From positions 242,885 through 306,884 of the forward strand of contig VWZS01009631.1 of NCBI GenBank assembly GCA_013397075.1: 64,000 bases of DNA, read 5' to 3'. The notes beneath the pieces were generated by a model. That model was not told the DNA's origin. It saw only the letters and a program-made list of their open reading frames with translations, and did not search any database. Origin of the DNA: Rhabdornis inornatus. Lineage: Eukaryota > Chordata > Aves > Passeriformes > Rhabdornithidae. The position numbers were made by a program, and so were the translations under genes. Positions 13,451 through 26,090 of this stretch are shown here, piece by piece (position 1 is the stretch's first letter; each line of letters begins with the position of its first letter).

Positions 13451-16400
13451 CCTGCCAAATTTCAAGTTGCTATTCTGAAATACAAGGTTGATGGATCTGC
13501 TAGGAAAGGAACTTGCCAGATTTCACCAGCATTTTTGTTCTTTTTTTTCCCTAACAATATTCTTGAAACATCTAAATCTTCTGAGATGTTGTCATAGCTA
13601 AATGCACCTCAGATGGTTCAAATTTGGCAAACACTTGGGAAACAGAGTTTTAGAAAGGGACTTGCTGGGAAACCTTAATAAGAAACAGAGCTAACAACCC
13701 AGTCAATGTTTACACTGAAAGAACAAACAAATAAACAATTGTGCACTTTAGTTGCCTTGACAGTAAAGCTAATCAACATAACAGATTGCAATAGATCTTT
13801 TTCCCATTAAAATGAGAGCTCTGAGTAAGAGTTAAGAAAGGTAGACCTTCATTTTTTACTGGCTGAAGAATACTGCATACAGCAAAATTCCAAATTTAAA
13901 CAGAGTGTAAAAACCTGTTTCACAGAACACCCAAATATGTTAGGGTATGTCATTCTCTGGAGAGAATCACTTTCAAATTGTACTCCTATTATTCACCATG
14001 CTATGATGCACCCTGGCCCCTGCATGACAAGATACCTGCATATTAGGTCTGCAGAAACCCTGTTCCTGCCCAGGGTTTTCCCAGATTAGACTAAGACTTA
14101 TAACATTTAGGAAGTTGCTGTAAGTACACTTCACGTAGCATTGCCAGAGGAATCCTGTGCTGGAAGGCAAAAGATAGGAGAGACACAGGAAAGACCTGGG
14201 GGGAAGCTTTTATGTAGCTCCACTGATCAGCATAAATAGAAAAGGGGCATTGCTGCAGCTGTAGTCACTGAGCTGCAGAAAGAGTCATTTTTCAGTGGGA
14301 ATGGAGAATTTAGGGGCTGCTACTCCATTGTCCAGCTTAACCCAGTGGGCAGGATACCAGATATTACCTCCACATTTCCCTTCAACATCACACACATTAA
14401 ACCAAAATCAACATGGCCTTTTGAGTTTATTATAAGCTATGTGGAGTATGAGGCATATTTTGCTTTTTTGTAAGAATTGGGGGAAATGTGCAGCAATGTA
14501 TGCACTGTAATAAAACAATGAAACCGAGAAGCCACTGCTTAAGTTAATTCAACATGGCCACAATATAGCTCAATCTAATTAAAATTGAATAAACATTTTT
14601 ATATAAATTCAGTTAATTGGTGTGGTTTTATGTGTGCATTCTACAACGTGAAATTGTGACCAATAACTTATTCTTCCAGCACTGCTAAATAATTGCCTGA
14701 AGTCACAGGATAAAGAATAGAGAAAGCTGAAAATCCATTATGCCCTGTAACAGTCTGACTAAAACTAATTAGCTGCTATCTAAATTTTCACACCTCTATT
14801 TCACGATCATCTTCTCTTTTAAAAATAAACACATGCACTCTGAAACGAGGTAAACATAAGTGGTATTCAAAACATGAAAATAGCAGATCCAATTTTGAAC
14901 TCTACTCTGGCTTCCAGGTACGTGGCAGGGATACTGGAGGGGTCAGCGGTTTTAGGAGGGGGATCCTCCCTGAAGGGAGACAAGAAGGGAAGTCTCCAAA
15001 TCAGCCCACCACACTGGTGCTCCAAATGTTCCCTCAGAGCTGTATAATTTCACAAATACAATGATTATTTTAAAATCCCCTGACTAATGTGTTTTGCATG
15101 TTGAAAATGTATGGATTGTTGCTAAGTTTAAATAGATGTTGAAAGTTTGGATGATGTCATGCTGGTGTGCAAGAGCAGCTAACACATGACTCCTACTGCT
15201 ATGGGTTATGTAAAGCGTTTGAATAATTTGGGAAGGGTAATAATTGCAGGGAGATGAAACTATATTCCTCTTTAAAATTAGCTCAGAGTATCTCCAACTT
15301 TTGTAGATTCACGGGGTCAGTGTCAGGAATGTACAGAAACACTTATTGTGGAAAAATTATTATCATAATAAAATACTCATCTTTTGCGTGAAATTTTAAT
15401 CTCTCGAGGAAGTGCACTCTTACACATTATAACAACACCCACTGGGTAGAATAGTGATGCTAAAACTCCATTTGCCTGTCAGGAAATGCCTTCTATTGTG
15501 ATGAGACAAAAAAGAAGTTTGGTTTTGTATGCTGATTCAGCTAAATTTCATCAAGTTTTTTTCTAGTACTGTTATTTATAAGCTCACATAAGCAGAGGTT
15601 TTAACATACATAAATGGATAAACATGTTGGTTTATCCAACAAAACTCAAAAGCAACTCCTTCAGCTGGTTGGGCTTGATTAGATGGGGAAACAGAGGATC
15701 ACTCCATAGCTAAACTCTTTGTTAATTTGCACCATGAAATTCCTAATCTGAAACTCAGAAGCCTTTAGAACACCAATGCCTTATAGAGACAAGATAATAG
15801 AGACTATGAACTTAGAAAGTAGGCCTTTAGGGTATTTACTTTGCACACATTACTCCCAGGAGAACTGAATGAAGAACTCTACCTAAACTATTTTCATTTA
15901 AGAATCATTTGTACAAGAGAGTTTATCTCATTGGCCTTCTTCAGCTCATTGTAAATGAAAGTCTTAAAGTGCTTTCAAAAACCTGTGCATTTTCTTGGAA
16001 GCAATCAGTGAGTGTAGACAATAGTAGAACAGAGGACAGCAACATTTTATCTTTCAGCAAGATTAAGAACTGCCTTCCTTATTTATCAGCAGAATAGCAC
16101 TTTGGCTGCCCTTGAGACTGAGATGGAGTCGCTGTATCAGTAATTACTAGACCAGGGCATTCTCCAGCTCTTCTGGCAAAGGTTTGGCCTTTATTTCCTC
16201 ACTTTGCAGACCATGAAACTCCATGGAAAACAGATGATCCTGTTGCATCCCCAAGCTGCCTTTACACAATGTTAGAGCTTGTTTTACGTTACTTCTTTTG
16301 TCTTGTAACATATAAATTTTGTATTACAGTAGCCTAGGTACAGCACTGGACTAGACTGCTGTCCAGGTTCAGCGTTGCCTAAAATGCTGTAATGTAGACA

Positions 16401-16480
16401 TTCATGTAGAAATATGTTCATATGCGGTCTTAGACACTAACCCCAATGAGGCTCTGCAACCTAGAAATTCCACTAAGTGA
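13451..16480. other. Noncoding DNA with a conserved-looking segment
   Basis: No gene is recognised. About 14400-14720 is a long, non-repetitive, AT-rich stretch with many intact homeodomain and forkhead-like cores (for example TTAATTC, AATTAAAATTG, CAATTAA). It resembles vertebrate developmental noncoding elements. This is inference; no alignment was available. Confidence 0.35.
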
Positions 16481-16840
16481 CTGTTCCTCAACCTCTGCAT
16501 TTTTCTGTGGATGGTAGGAACCATCCTCCCTCCCAGCAGTGCTGTGCTGTGCCCTAAGGCTGTGTCTGGAGGGATCCTCCAGAGCAGAGTGGGGCACGGC
16601 CCAAGAACAGCGTTTCCCTTCACTACCCAGGCAGCAAGGGAGGGATGTGCCAGAGATGGGCACTCACAGCCACTCCTCAGAGGGTGCCCTTGAGACACGA
16701 GGGATTTCTCCCTATGGGACTACTTCGGTAACATTTTGCTCTATCCTTCCAACCATCAAGCCAGTGGCTTGTTGCCAAGCCCAGAGCCTGCCTTGGCTAT
16801 CAGATCTCGTTTATGTCAGTGAGCAACGGCCTCAGTAAAA
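16481..16840. other. GC-richer island, overlapping chance ORFs
   Basis: This short GC-richer block is open in two minus and two plus frames of 60-99 codons at the same place. That pattern is typical of base-composition effects. No domain, splice context or repeat family is recognised. Confidence 0.4.
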
Positions 16841-18550
16841 GAAAATGTTCATAGTCAAAACTATTCTCAGTGAAATCAAAATAGTCAATGCATTGTCAGG
16901 GAAGAGTGGTGCTGCCCTACCAAATAAATGTCACTTTGGAAGCAAGTATATTAACAAAAAATATATGTGTAGGCAAAGTCCAGACACTTGTTTTGACAGT
17001 GTATGATTTTGCTCCCTTGTCAAACTTCTCTTATTACACATGGAATCACACGCTCATTTTCAACAAGTACATGACGATGCAGGAGATTTCCAGTACATCA
17101 CAGCATGTATTTGCCTTTGGATTGGCTTAACGTATTTTTAGGCTTATCCAGCTGGCTTGGAGAATACACAAGGACCAAATTCAAGCACTGCTTATGCTTT
17201 AATTACAAAGGTTTACACAGGACTACACTCTGTCTCTCTTCTTTCCACCAAGATACATTTCTGTAGAGTGATTTAGATATTTTATGTGCCTCAGTGGATC
17301 TCCTTGTTGTAAACATGCAACTTTATTTAAAATATGAATTCCTGAATTAGATTCAAATAAAATGTTAAATAAGAGCTTTTCATCAGTAATTATCTACCAA
17401 TAAAAATAGTTTTATATGCTTAATAATGCATATAATTGGAATTTTTTATGCACATTACTGTGTAAGTATTTGCAATTATTGGTTTACATTATTTTTCTAT
17501 CAATCTTTGTATCTCTATGGAATAAAAAACCAGAACATTTTTAACCTAAGCATATACATTTGTAAACCAGATAAATGTTGTGATTATCTCTTCCTGTATA
17601 TAATTCCTCATGAGGGATTCAGTTAATTGAACATACCTTTCAAAACATAATCTATGGCTTAATTAAGCTCAGCAAATATAAAATTTCAAACCACATAGCC
17701 TCTATTGGCAGCAAAGTTAAGGACTTTTTAAATTTACTTTTTATCCAATGCTATTAATGATTGCTTTGCACAGGCACATAATACATGCAGGTAGCATGAC
17801 TATATCCAAAACAGAAGTTAAGTTTTTGATTTCACTGTCAGGGATCAAAAGTCTTTTTTTTTATACATACATCAACTCTTTCAATAACAAAATAAGAACT
17901 TATTGACGTTGAGTAGATTTCATAGCTTGTAGAAAAGACACATATCATTGTAATGTGTGAAATTTTAATCAGAAATGTTGTGAAGGATAAAGGTAAACTG
18001 ACTGCTATAATTAATGTGTTCTGCCACAGATATTTAGCTGACACATTTGAGAAGTGTGGTTTATGTTAACTATTCCACTGCTTGAATTCTGTGCTTGCTA
18101 AATGATGGTACTGTTTGACAGTTTTAAGTTATGATGCTTTCCTGTCTTCAGTGAAGTTTTTCTTCATCTAGAGTATGATCCTGTCAACCAGAAACTTGCA
18201 GTACTGCAGTGGTAGGTGGACAATGGACGTGCTGATGTAGATAGGCTGTACTTGGTAATATGTATTAAAACTGCTAGCAAAAGTTGTCAGGCTTGAACCA
18301 CTTGAATACTGCCTTTCCTCTCCCTCCCTTTTTTAACTTTTCAAATATTCTATTTATTTTATCATTTAGTTTACGAAGACTCGTGCCCACAGCCATAGCT
18401 TCTTGAATCAAAAATAGGTTATCTTACCTATGGAATGAAAATTACTAAAATCTATTACCACAACAATAACAAGGATAGAGTTATAAAAAGATTGTTGTTC
18501 TCAAAACAAAATGCCTATCTGTTACATCTAACACATTTCTGGGAAAAGCC
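16841..18550. other. AT-rich noncoding DNA
   Basis: This stretch is strongly AT-rich, with 17280-17480 and 17640-17900 especially so. No gene, repeat family or structured RNA is recognised. Confidence 0.5.
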
Positions 18551-18553
18551 CAA

Positions 18554-18674
18554 GGCCCTGATTCTGCCACTGTTCCTTGCATTGAGTAGAACCATATGGT
18601 CCCATGGAGTTGATCTAACTGCCTTTGGAGTATGCTACCACTCAAAATAAGTAAGAATGGCAGGATCTGGCCCT
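18554..18674. repeat. Degenerate palindromic interspersed repeat (sauropsid type)
   Basis: The two ends are inverted copies of one another. The left arm begins GGCCCTGATTCTGCCACTG near 18554. The reverse complement of the right end gives GGCCAGATCCTGCCATTC. Over a 30-base stretch I count 22 matching positions. The overall plan (a 'CTGATTCTGCCAC...TGAGTAG' arm, a short centre, then the mirror arm ending '...GGCAGGATCTGGCCC') matches a palindromic element that I recall as frequent in bird, turtle and crocodile DNA. I cannot name the family with certainty. It encodes nothing. Confidence 0.6.
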
Positions 18675-19999
18675 GAATGAGCACATGGGCTCTGCACCCT
18701 GCCCTAGAGGTTAACAAACTGGGTAAGAAAATTCCAGGCTGAAGGGGATTCAGCTGAGAAGGCCCTCTCTGATACAAGCTCCCACCTCTCCAGATGTAGG
18801 GCCACTTAAGGGAAATGCTCATTCAACATACATTCACTTTAGAGGATTTTGTAAGGAGATATAATCTTTTTATATATAACTTATATATTGTGCTATTTCC
18901 AGAAGCAATGAGCTGCCTGTGTAACTAATTGCTTTAATGAAGGAATGACAAACCAGGAGACAGACAGGAAATAACAGCTTCAGAATTGCATTTGTCATTC
19001 TGAAGCAAGAGAAAGGATTTTCTGGTGCAGATAATATTTGGTCTCACAACCAACAGAACTCATTTTGCAGTCTTTAGGGACCCAGCTTCTGTATGCCCAG
19101 TAAAGACTACTCTGAATGCTTGTTTTATTTTCCAAGCAAATAACATCTTTAAAAAGTTGCTCTTGCAAATAGAAAAAAATTGTTAACTTTTGCTGCATCA
19201 TATACCCCCCATCAGTACAGCACATTACAGGGCATACTTTCAAAGGGTACAGGCTTGTAAGTATGCAAAATAAATCTCTATGATCTGTCTGAAATAGATG
19301 ATTAAAGTGATTTCCTCAGAGTGCAAATAGAGAGAAAAGTATCATTTACAAAAAATCCCATACTAAAAGTCAGGGATTCTGATTCTTTACTTTGCTTCTG
19401 CCTTGGATATATCAGTCTTACCTGAAAAGATCTACTGCAGGCGCCTCTTGCCATGCCAGTATGGGTGTGCAGCAGACAAAAGACATACCAGAAAGGGGAA
19501 GACAGATATGCCACTTAAATTAAATAGGAAATGAATTGGCCAGCAAGTTGGCATGTCTGCTGAGACAAATCATAGACAACATGTCTCTCAACAACAGAAC
19601 TTATTTGTTTTCTCTTGCCAACAGATTCATCACTGCCCAGGCAAAACAGGCAAAATACATTAGTGTCATGGTAAACTGATAAAGAGAAGTGCCTCAATCT
19701 AGCATCCTCAATGGCGAAAGTCTTAGGGCTGTATTGATCTGTGTTATATAAATCTTGTTTTCTGTCTGCAGAAGTGAATCAGGAATGACCCTTAAGGTTA
19801 ACAAACATTGTAATGTCTTTCAGCTGGGGCAGATGCCTATGTGCTCCACACATTGTATTTGGTCAAGTCCCATCTTGTCATTTTACTGCCAAGGAGCTTA
19901 ACTAATTGCTGGCAATCATAAGACAGTTTGATGGAAGCAAAGAATTCCTACAATTGTTGCCCCTCTCCCTTTTTTTCCCTCAGCCTTAACAAGCACTCA
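18675..19999. other. Noncoding DNA
   Basis: No gene is recognised. About 18890-19010 is motif-rich and non-repetitive and may be a conserved noncoding element (inference). The minus-strand frames at 18995-19243 and 19302-19697 carry no recognisable domain. Confidence 0.45.
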
Positions 20000-20340
20000 A
20001 AGCCATGTAGCGGAAAACAATCAACACTGAATTAGTCAGCAGGAGTCTTAGCTGAGCTGGAACTTTATGTAATTGGCATGTCATGTCCGTACATTGCCAG
20101 AAGCAGGCCTGATTAAGCTGATGTATTTTGTTTCAGTAAACTTTTCAACAGCCACTTTACCTCCTCTTGATGGTTGCGCGTCATAGCATGTGCTTAACAT
20201 GAGATTTTTCTGCAGAGCAAAGGCACTAGACAGTCACCACAGGCATTTTGGATCGGAGAAGTATTGTCACACTGGCATGTGCCAGTTACATAACAATTGA
20301 GCCTCTAGAAGGAGCCAGTAACTAAAGAAGCAAGTTCGTT
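20000..20340. promoter_or_regulatory. Candidate conserved noncoding element
   Basis: This is a dense, non-repetitive stretch with a perfect short inverted repeat ACTGGCATGTGCCAGT at 20271-20286 (7-base arms, 2-base centre). It also holds several homeodomain and TALE-like cores. It has no open frame and no repeat signature. The call rests on appearance alone. Confidence 0.25.
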
Positions 20341-23300
20341 ATTGAAGCATAACTCTTACACCAAACTCCTTTGGTTTCTGTGCAAAACTTCATTTTTCTA
20401 CAGCCTACTTAAGCGGGTTTGAGAAAACAAGGTGCTAGTTACAGTTTTCTGTTAGAAATATTTCCAATTAAACTTGCATCGTTTTCTTGAGGTTTAGTAA
20501 AATGATTCCCATGCAACAAGGACTCTGTCCAGCAGAGATACTACTCGGGACACTTAAGCAGTCCACCCTATCTGATCAATAAAATTTTACTATGCGTTTT
20601 ACTTTGCTCTACAGATAGATTTAGTCTTAAAATGCTAAAAATGCCAGTCTGCATGGAAAAAGGAAGTATCTAATCCTTATTGCTAAACGTAAATCATAAG
20701 GCTTAAGGCATGCCAGCTGTATTCTTTCGTAGTAGTGTCCTTTTTGTCAAAACCTTAAATCAAACAATACAGTTGAACTTGGCATAGATTATTAAAGCTA
20801 AAAGAGTAGTATTCTGTGCTTCTATTACGTCATAGCTGACAATATAAAGACGATTCAGGGAACTAATGGAGCTTTTTTTCCTTTTGTCATAGAAAGGTCA
20901 AGCTAGTTTTCCACATTTTATATGTGTGTCATTCTCAATATAGCAACAGAATCTCTTATAGAAAACAATGTAAGTAAATGTCTCTATGAAGCTACTAGTC
21001 ACCTGATCAAAAGCCAATGTTGAAAAACACTTCTAATGACTTTCTCTTATGCATCAGTGCACCTACTAATGAGCTGCCAGAAAAGGCTTTGCAAAGCTTT
21101 GCTAAGATAGAGCAGGAATGTGAGAAGCCTGAGATCTAACTTCCCTGCTGTGATCCCTGCCTTTCTACTAACAGGGAGCCCAGGCACGGAGCTACTAATG
21201 AGCATGCTGGAGAGAGTGTCCAGCCCAGCTCTGGCCAGAGACAATCCACCTGTCTGCTCTCCGATGCAGGCTATGGTGCATGACAGTAAGACACCCCGTT
21301 GTATTTTGTCCTTAAATAATTTAGGTATTTATTGATTTTCTTCACATTTTTATTTTGGGGCTTTTTCTTATTGTTTTGGTTTGGCTTGGCTTTTTTTTTT
21401 GCATTGACCTTGCTCTCAGTAGCAACTTTCACTGTCTTTGGAAGAAAGTAGCAAGTTTCAAAAGCAGGTTTTCCCTCCACAACTATTATTTGATTTGATC
21501 TAAGGAAAACAGTGCTGTTATAGCACATACTGCTCTCCAGAATTTCAAGTTTATTCCTCCTATAACATAATCATGCATCCTTAGCTTGATATTACAAAAA
21601 TGGTAAACCAATAATAACAACTAGTAAAAAAAATCCCAAATATCCTTTATTTGAAGAGGGAAAAAAAAGATATAACAGCTGCTTGACACTAAAAATAGTG
21701 CAAATTGCATAAATTACAGCCCACATTTCAAAGGCATCATACTCAACATCTTTATCTACAGTCAAAAGCCAGCAGGATACTGGTATGAAACATTTACTTA
21801 ACTCTGTTTGCAGAAATTCTGTATGAATGGAATAGTTACTGCAGGATACCTTTCAACTCCAAGCTGCTTGCATAACACATCACGACCATACCTAGCTCCC
21901 TTTGGGCTTTTCTTGAGGTTACCCTGCCATTTAATATTTTGTTAGCCAAAGAGACAGGTTTGCAGAACAGACACTAAAATAACATTGCCAGGTAGCAGTA
22001 GGATATCACAATTACTCTGAAAGAAATACAAAAATGTAGCAGTGGGAATCAGTGATAAATTTCCTGTGTTATGCTCCAGATTGTCATTGGGAAAAGCTAT
22101 TCAAGCCAGCCAAATGATTTGCTATTTCCACTTCTTTTTTGCCTCTGTTTCCCATCTGAGTTTTCACATTAGAAAACTTATGTCACACCTAGGATGAAAA
22201 TGTGTCCTCAGTGCATTATTGATCTCCCATAGTTTCTTCAACTAAGTCTTCACCATTATGAAAAAGTATCTCAGGGATCTATAGTCTCCTGTTGATACAA
22301 ATTCTCACTGACATTAATGGGACTTGAGTGTGCACACTGCACAGGGAAAACACACTATTGAAGTTCAGGAGTAATACTCAGAAATTCTAGTATTAAAATA
22401 CAGTAGTATTATAAGCACACTCACCTCCACACTTGTAGGCTAGTCATTCTGAGTAGGAGCTTCAATTTTTGACTCAGTGAGTTCTCCTTCTGACAATATT
22501 TTAGAAATATTTAATTTTTTTAAATTTATTTTTTCTAGCTAACACCTCCGTTTTCCGTTCTTAGAAGATTTTAAAATAGTTTCTACTTCTTTGCTGAAAA
22601 GAGAATTTAACCATTTGAAAAACCTTCCTGATTTCCACCATTTCAGCTGAATTTACAGGGACATGTTGAATATGAAATCTTGAAAAAATAAATGTTGGGA
22701 GCAAATTTGATGCATGACAAAATAAATTATTCAGGTGTACAAAAGTTTGAGAGTGCTAGTAAACTTGCTTGTTTCAGATTTTTCTGAATATGTCTAGTGC
22801 ATTTAGTGAAAGATGTCATTTAAATGCTTCACTATTCTCTTCATACTTGGTCTCAAGAAATACCTAAATTGTGCCTGGTAAGGCAATCTAAGCATACTTT
22901 AAAGATGCTGGAGAGAGTCACCAGATTTATGGAAGAAAAAAGTACTGATAGAGGCTCCTGAGCAGCAGAAAAATATCATCTAAGGGGAAATGCTGGGTTC
23001 TCCAGTTTGGCTACTAAAGAAATCTTGCAGCATGGAACTCTCGTCCTTCATGTTTCTACAACTCCGCAAACTCGTCTCAGATCAGTGAGGGACAGTGACC
23101 TTGTAATGCTGAACTGGTTATGCTGGCTTGGTGCTATCGCCCCCTCTTGTTGGGGAGCTTTTAACACTGTTGGATTTTGTTGTATCGTTCAGCCGTGCAC
23201 GTTGAGTGAGCCTGAGACAGATCTGCTCTGTGCTGGGTACACTTTACAGACCAGAATCGCTCCGTGGAAAGAAATCAGGCACAGAAAGGAAATTGGGTGC

Positions 23301-23410
23301 AGTTTCTGACAACACACACCTTCAGACAAGGTCCAGGGTAGGGTGGAACATTCCTACTCCTCTGTTCTTCTATTCTGTACTCCCAAACTCCCCAGATGAG
23401 CAAAGTTGGC
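20341..23410. other. Noncoding DNA
   Basis: No gene is recognised. A MEF2-type site CTAAAAATAG at 21689-21698 lies 7 bases after an E-box CAGCTG at 21676-21681. Around 22295-22345 a phrase resembling 'CTGACATTAATGGGACTTGAG' recalls old amniote repeats but is too weak to classify. About 23130-23300 is somewhat richer in CpG than its flanks. Confidence 0.45.
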
Positions 23411-23414
23411 CGTA

Positions 23415-23465
23415 TCTAACACAACTCTGTGTTAGAAATTCCTAGGAAATTTCATTTCCTAGGAA
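23415..23465. repeat. Two adjacent perfect inverted repeats (twin hairpin)
   Basis: The first inverted repeat has arms TCTAACACA (23415-23423) and TGTGTTAGA (23428-23436) around a 4-base loop. The second has arms TTCCTAGGAAAT (23439-23450) and ATTTCCTAGGAA (23454-23465) around a 3-base loop. Two bases separate them. Both are perfectly complementary over 9 and 12 bases. No open frame or repeat family explains the structure. Confidence 0.85.
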
Positions 23466-24219
23466 CATTAGGTTACAAAGAACATGTAAAATCTACCCTT
23501 CTTGTTAGACTGCAAAGCCTAGCTCACACATGAGATAACTCATATAAACTCTTTGCCGTATTTTTCTGTAAAGTGTTCTGTGCCTATTAGTGCGTCAGAC
23601 CTATTCTCTGAGGATATAGTATATAATAGAATTAAAAGTGCTTTGAAATTGCCAATCATCTTTCAGTCTGTGTAGTGAAGGAGATACTTCACTGAGAGAG
23701 AATGGAGATTTTTCTAGCTCTATCTCCTCAAAAATTAGTTTATAAAAAAATTTCTGTGAAACATTTTTCCTGTGAATGCACAGATTTTTCAGAATTTCAA
23801 ATGGAAAACTTCAAAGTGCATTGATAAAAATCTATTACTGTACTGGTGAAATATTTTTTATTATTTGAATAAAAATACAATAACATTACAAACTGAGAAC
23901 AGAGTATGTTATCAGAACAGATTATCTTTCAAAATATTTCTTTTATCTCTCTAAGTTTTAGCTACAGGGAAGACTTTTTAAAAAACAATTTCTTACTTCT
24001 TCAGAATGACAGAAAATTTTAAAATTCAAGAATAGATATTGTTTGATCAACTCTGATTTGTCATAAGCTCACACTTTTGCTGGTGGTTTGACAACTGAGT
24101 TTTCCCTCTTGCATAATCCTGGCACGAAATAAATATTCCTTTTAATAATTTTGATTCATTAGCAGGAAAGGTTGGTTTCCCCAAAGTAGCCGAAATATAT
24201 GTGGATTTATGAGTCAGAG
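23466..24219. other. AT-rich noncoding DNA
   Basis: No gene, repeat family or structured RNA is recognised between the twin hairpin and the CR1-like fragment. Confidence 0.5.
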
Positions 24220-24530
24220 CAGGAGACCTCTCTAAATGATAGCAACAATTTACAGAGAGTTCCGAGAAGACTAATAGAAATGGTTATGAGGCTGGAAGAC
24301 ATGTATACATATAATTTCACAGTCATAAGTAAGACATATGGGAAGAATGATAACAGTCTAAATTTTTAAAGCATATTAGCAAGAGCGATCGAGAAAAAAT
24401 TAGACTGAATATTAAAAAAAATTTCCTGCAAATGAGCTGAGTTAGGCAGTTGAATAGTCTCCAAAGGAGTGATGGGAACCCAACTGCAAGATACATTACA
24501 ACTGGACTAAGAGGGCCATCGGGGTGACCT
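24220..24530 (+). mobile_element. Old CR1-like LINE fragment (3' portion)
   Basis: The stretch 24390-24530 follows the layout of the end of CR1/L3-type elements: 'AGACTGAATATT' then an A-rich 'TTTCCTG', a 'GAATAGTCTCC' segment, 'ACAACTGGACTAA' and a 'GGGTGACCTG' close. The upstream part (24240-24300) matches the earlier 'GCAACAATTTA...AGAGTT...CTGGAAGACATG' section. It is strongly diverged and partly deleted, so it is old. It carries no intact open frame and is not expected to be active. Confidence 0.65.
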
Positions 24531-25854
24531 GCCAGGTTTTACTTTTTTCCCTGCTGGTCTTCAAAGAATTGAAGTACTAGAAAGTCAGAAGAAAACAGAA
24601 TGGAGGAGTTTCAGATCCAAGGCTGCCTTGATATTTTCATTTTATATCTTAGCTGATTTGCAATTTCCTGTCATCTTATCTGGGTTCCTTGGTCAACTCT
24701 GGGTGTTAAGTCAATGAGATGCTGAATGACTTACCTTGGCTGCTGGTAAAGTTAATGTGTTATAACAGATTTTATATGTGATGATTTATGTATTTAGGAT
24801 TTTTATGTCAATAATTACTGTACATGTTATACGACCATTTAATAAAATTACACATCACCATAAAATAACTGTATATGGCATATTTAATTTTGAACTTCCA
24901 AAGACAAAAAATGGAAGTAGTTACAATAATCATTCTTTTCAATTTTATGTAGTTAAGTGGTTTTACAAAAAAAAATTAGCCTTCCAAATTACATAGTTAT
25001 AACGTGTTAATGGTAGCATAACATGTCATTACATTATGCAGCTTAATTTCATAGATATTATATATAGTTGGATATTTTAGACTCTTTTATCCCTACAGTT
25101 ATTACAAGACACTGACTTCTTTCAAACCACATTCTGCTTAACACTTATGCAGTATAACCTTTGATGATCCAATTCATTTGGACACTTGGATCACAAAAGA
25201 AATTGGTGATATTGCCTTTATTTCTTATTATGAAATGGGAACAGTGCTCCCATTCCTTGCAGTTTTCTCTGTGAATCCTTTCTTTTTTATTTTTCCATAC
25301 TTATAAAACATGTTCTTCCAAGATGGCTGATGGGACAAGAGTGCTGCTCAGAGAGAAGATGGTGATGAAAGTCACCTTGTCTGTGCTCTTCTAATGGTCA
25401 CCTGTGAGGCTTGGATTCATCCTACCTAACTTTTATAATGGGACACTTAATCTTGGAGCTCTTGGAGTCAGGTGGGATGGATCTGGGGCTAAAAATCCCT
25501 ATACACCCCTAAGGTATCTAGGCTACTCAGACCTTTAAATTATGCTATTGCACATTATTGTCCTGTTCTATATGTGTGACTTCAGGGGACTCAAGGGCAA
25601 AGAGTGGTTTTGTGTCAAAAAAATGAAAGAACAGATGGTGCAAAAATCCACCAAAACTCTCTGTTGCTTACAACAAAAAGGAACTTCAAATACTTCTTCT
25701 GATGTTTTGCCTTGATTTCTTTACGTAAACTTCATATCTTTTTGATCCACCCTCAAAGCATTCAGACCCTTTTGGATTTTTAATTTGCCGTCTTCTCTAT
25801 TTACTCATCCTTTAAGGCATGTTGTCTAAAAATTTTAATTAGTATGGAATTCAT
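24531..25854. other. AT-rich noncoding DNA
   Basis: No gene or repeat family is recognised. The plus frame at 24778-24996 is an AT-driven chance frame. Confidence 0.5.
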
Positions 25855-26090
25855 TTTGTCCTCAAGGTCACCAATGAATATATTGAATAATGCTGATTTC
25901 AGCTCCTCACCCCTAAGTACTCCCATCAACACAGCCTCCCAGTCACTTGCAGCTACATTTGCAATAACTCTTTTACCTGTTATTTGTCATTTCTTTCTTC
26001 AGCCATATATAATTATGGCTCTAGAGGAGCATGCCTCATCAATGTTTAAAAGAATTTTCCTTGACCAACCTGCACTACTGGAAAGGTAAC
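25855..26090 (-). mobile_element. Old CR1 LINE fragment, reverse-transcriptase region
   Basis: Read on the minus strand, the sequence translates with residues matching the CR1 reverse transcriptase around its conserved 'GxPQGSxLGPxLFNIFINDL' block. The fragment reads ...LFNIFIGDLED, preceded at the right distance by a RVIANVAASDWE-like segment corresponding to the family's RVVVNG..S.W stretch. It is heavily mutated and truncated on both sides and lies opposite to the other CR1 remnants. The plus-strand frame covering it (25844-26089) is a shadow. Confidence 0.7.

Noticed and set aside
13175..13597. 140-codon plus-strand open frame
   Set aside because: It is composition-driven in a GC-richer island, with competing frames on both strands and a poly-F end from a T run. 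No recognisable domain.
23141..23160. Possible second CTCF site (CGCCCCCTCTTGTTGG)
   Set aside because: Three mismatches to the core at informative positions; weaker than the site at 54854.
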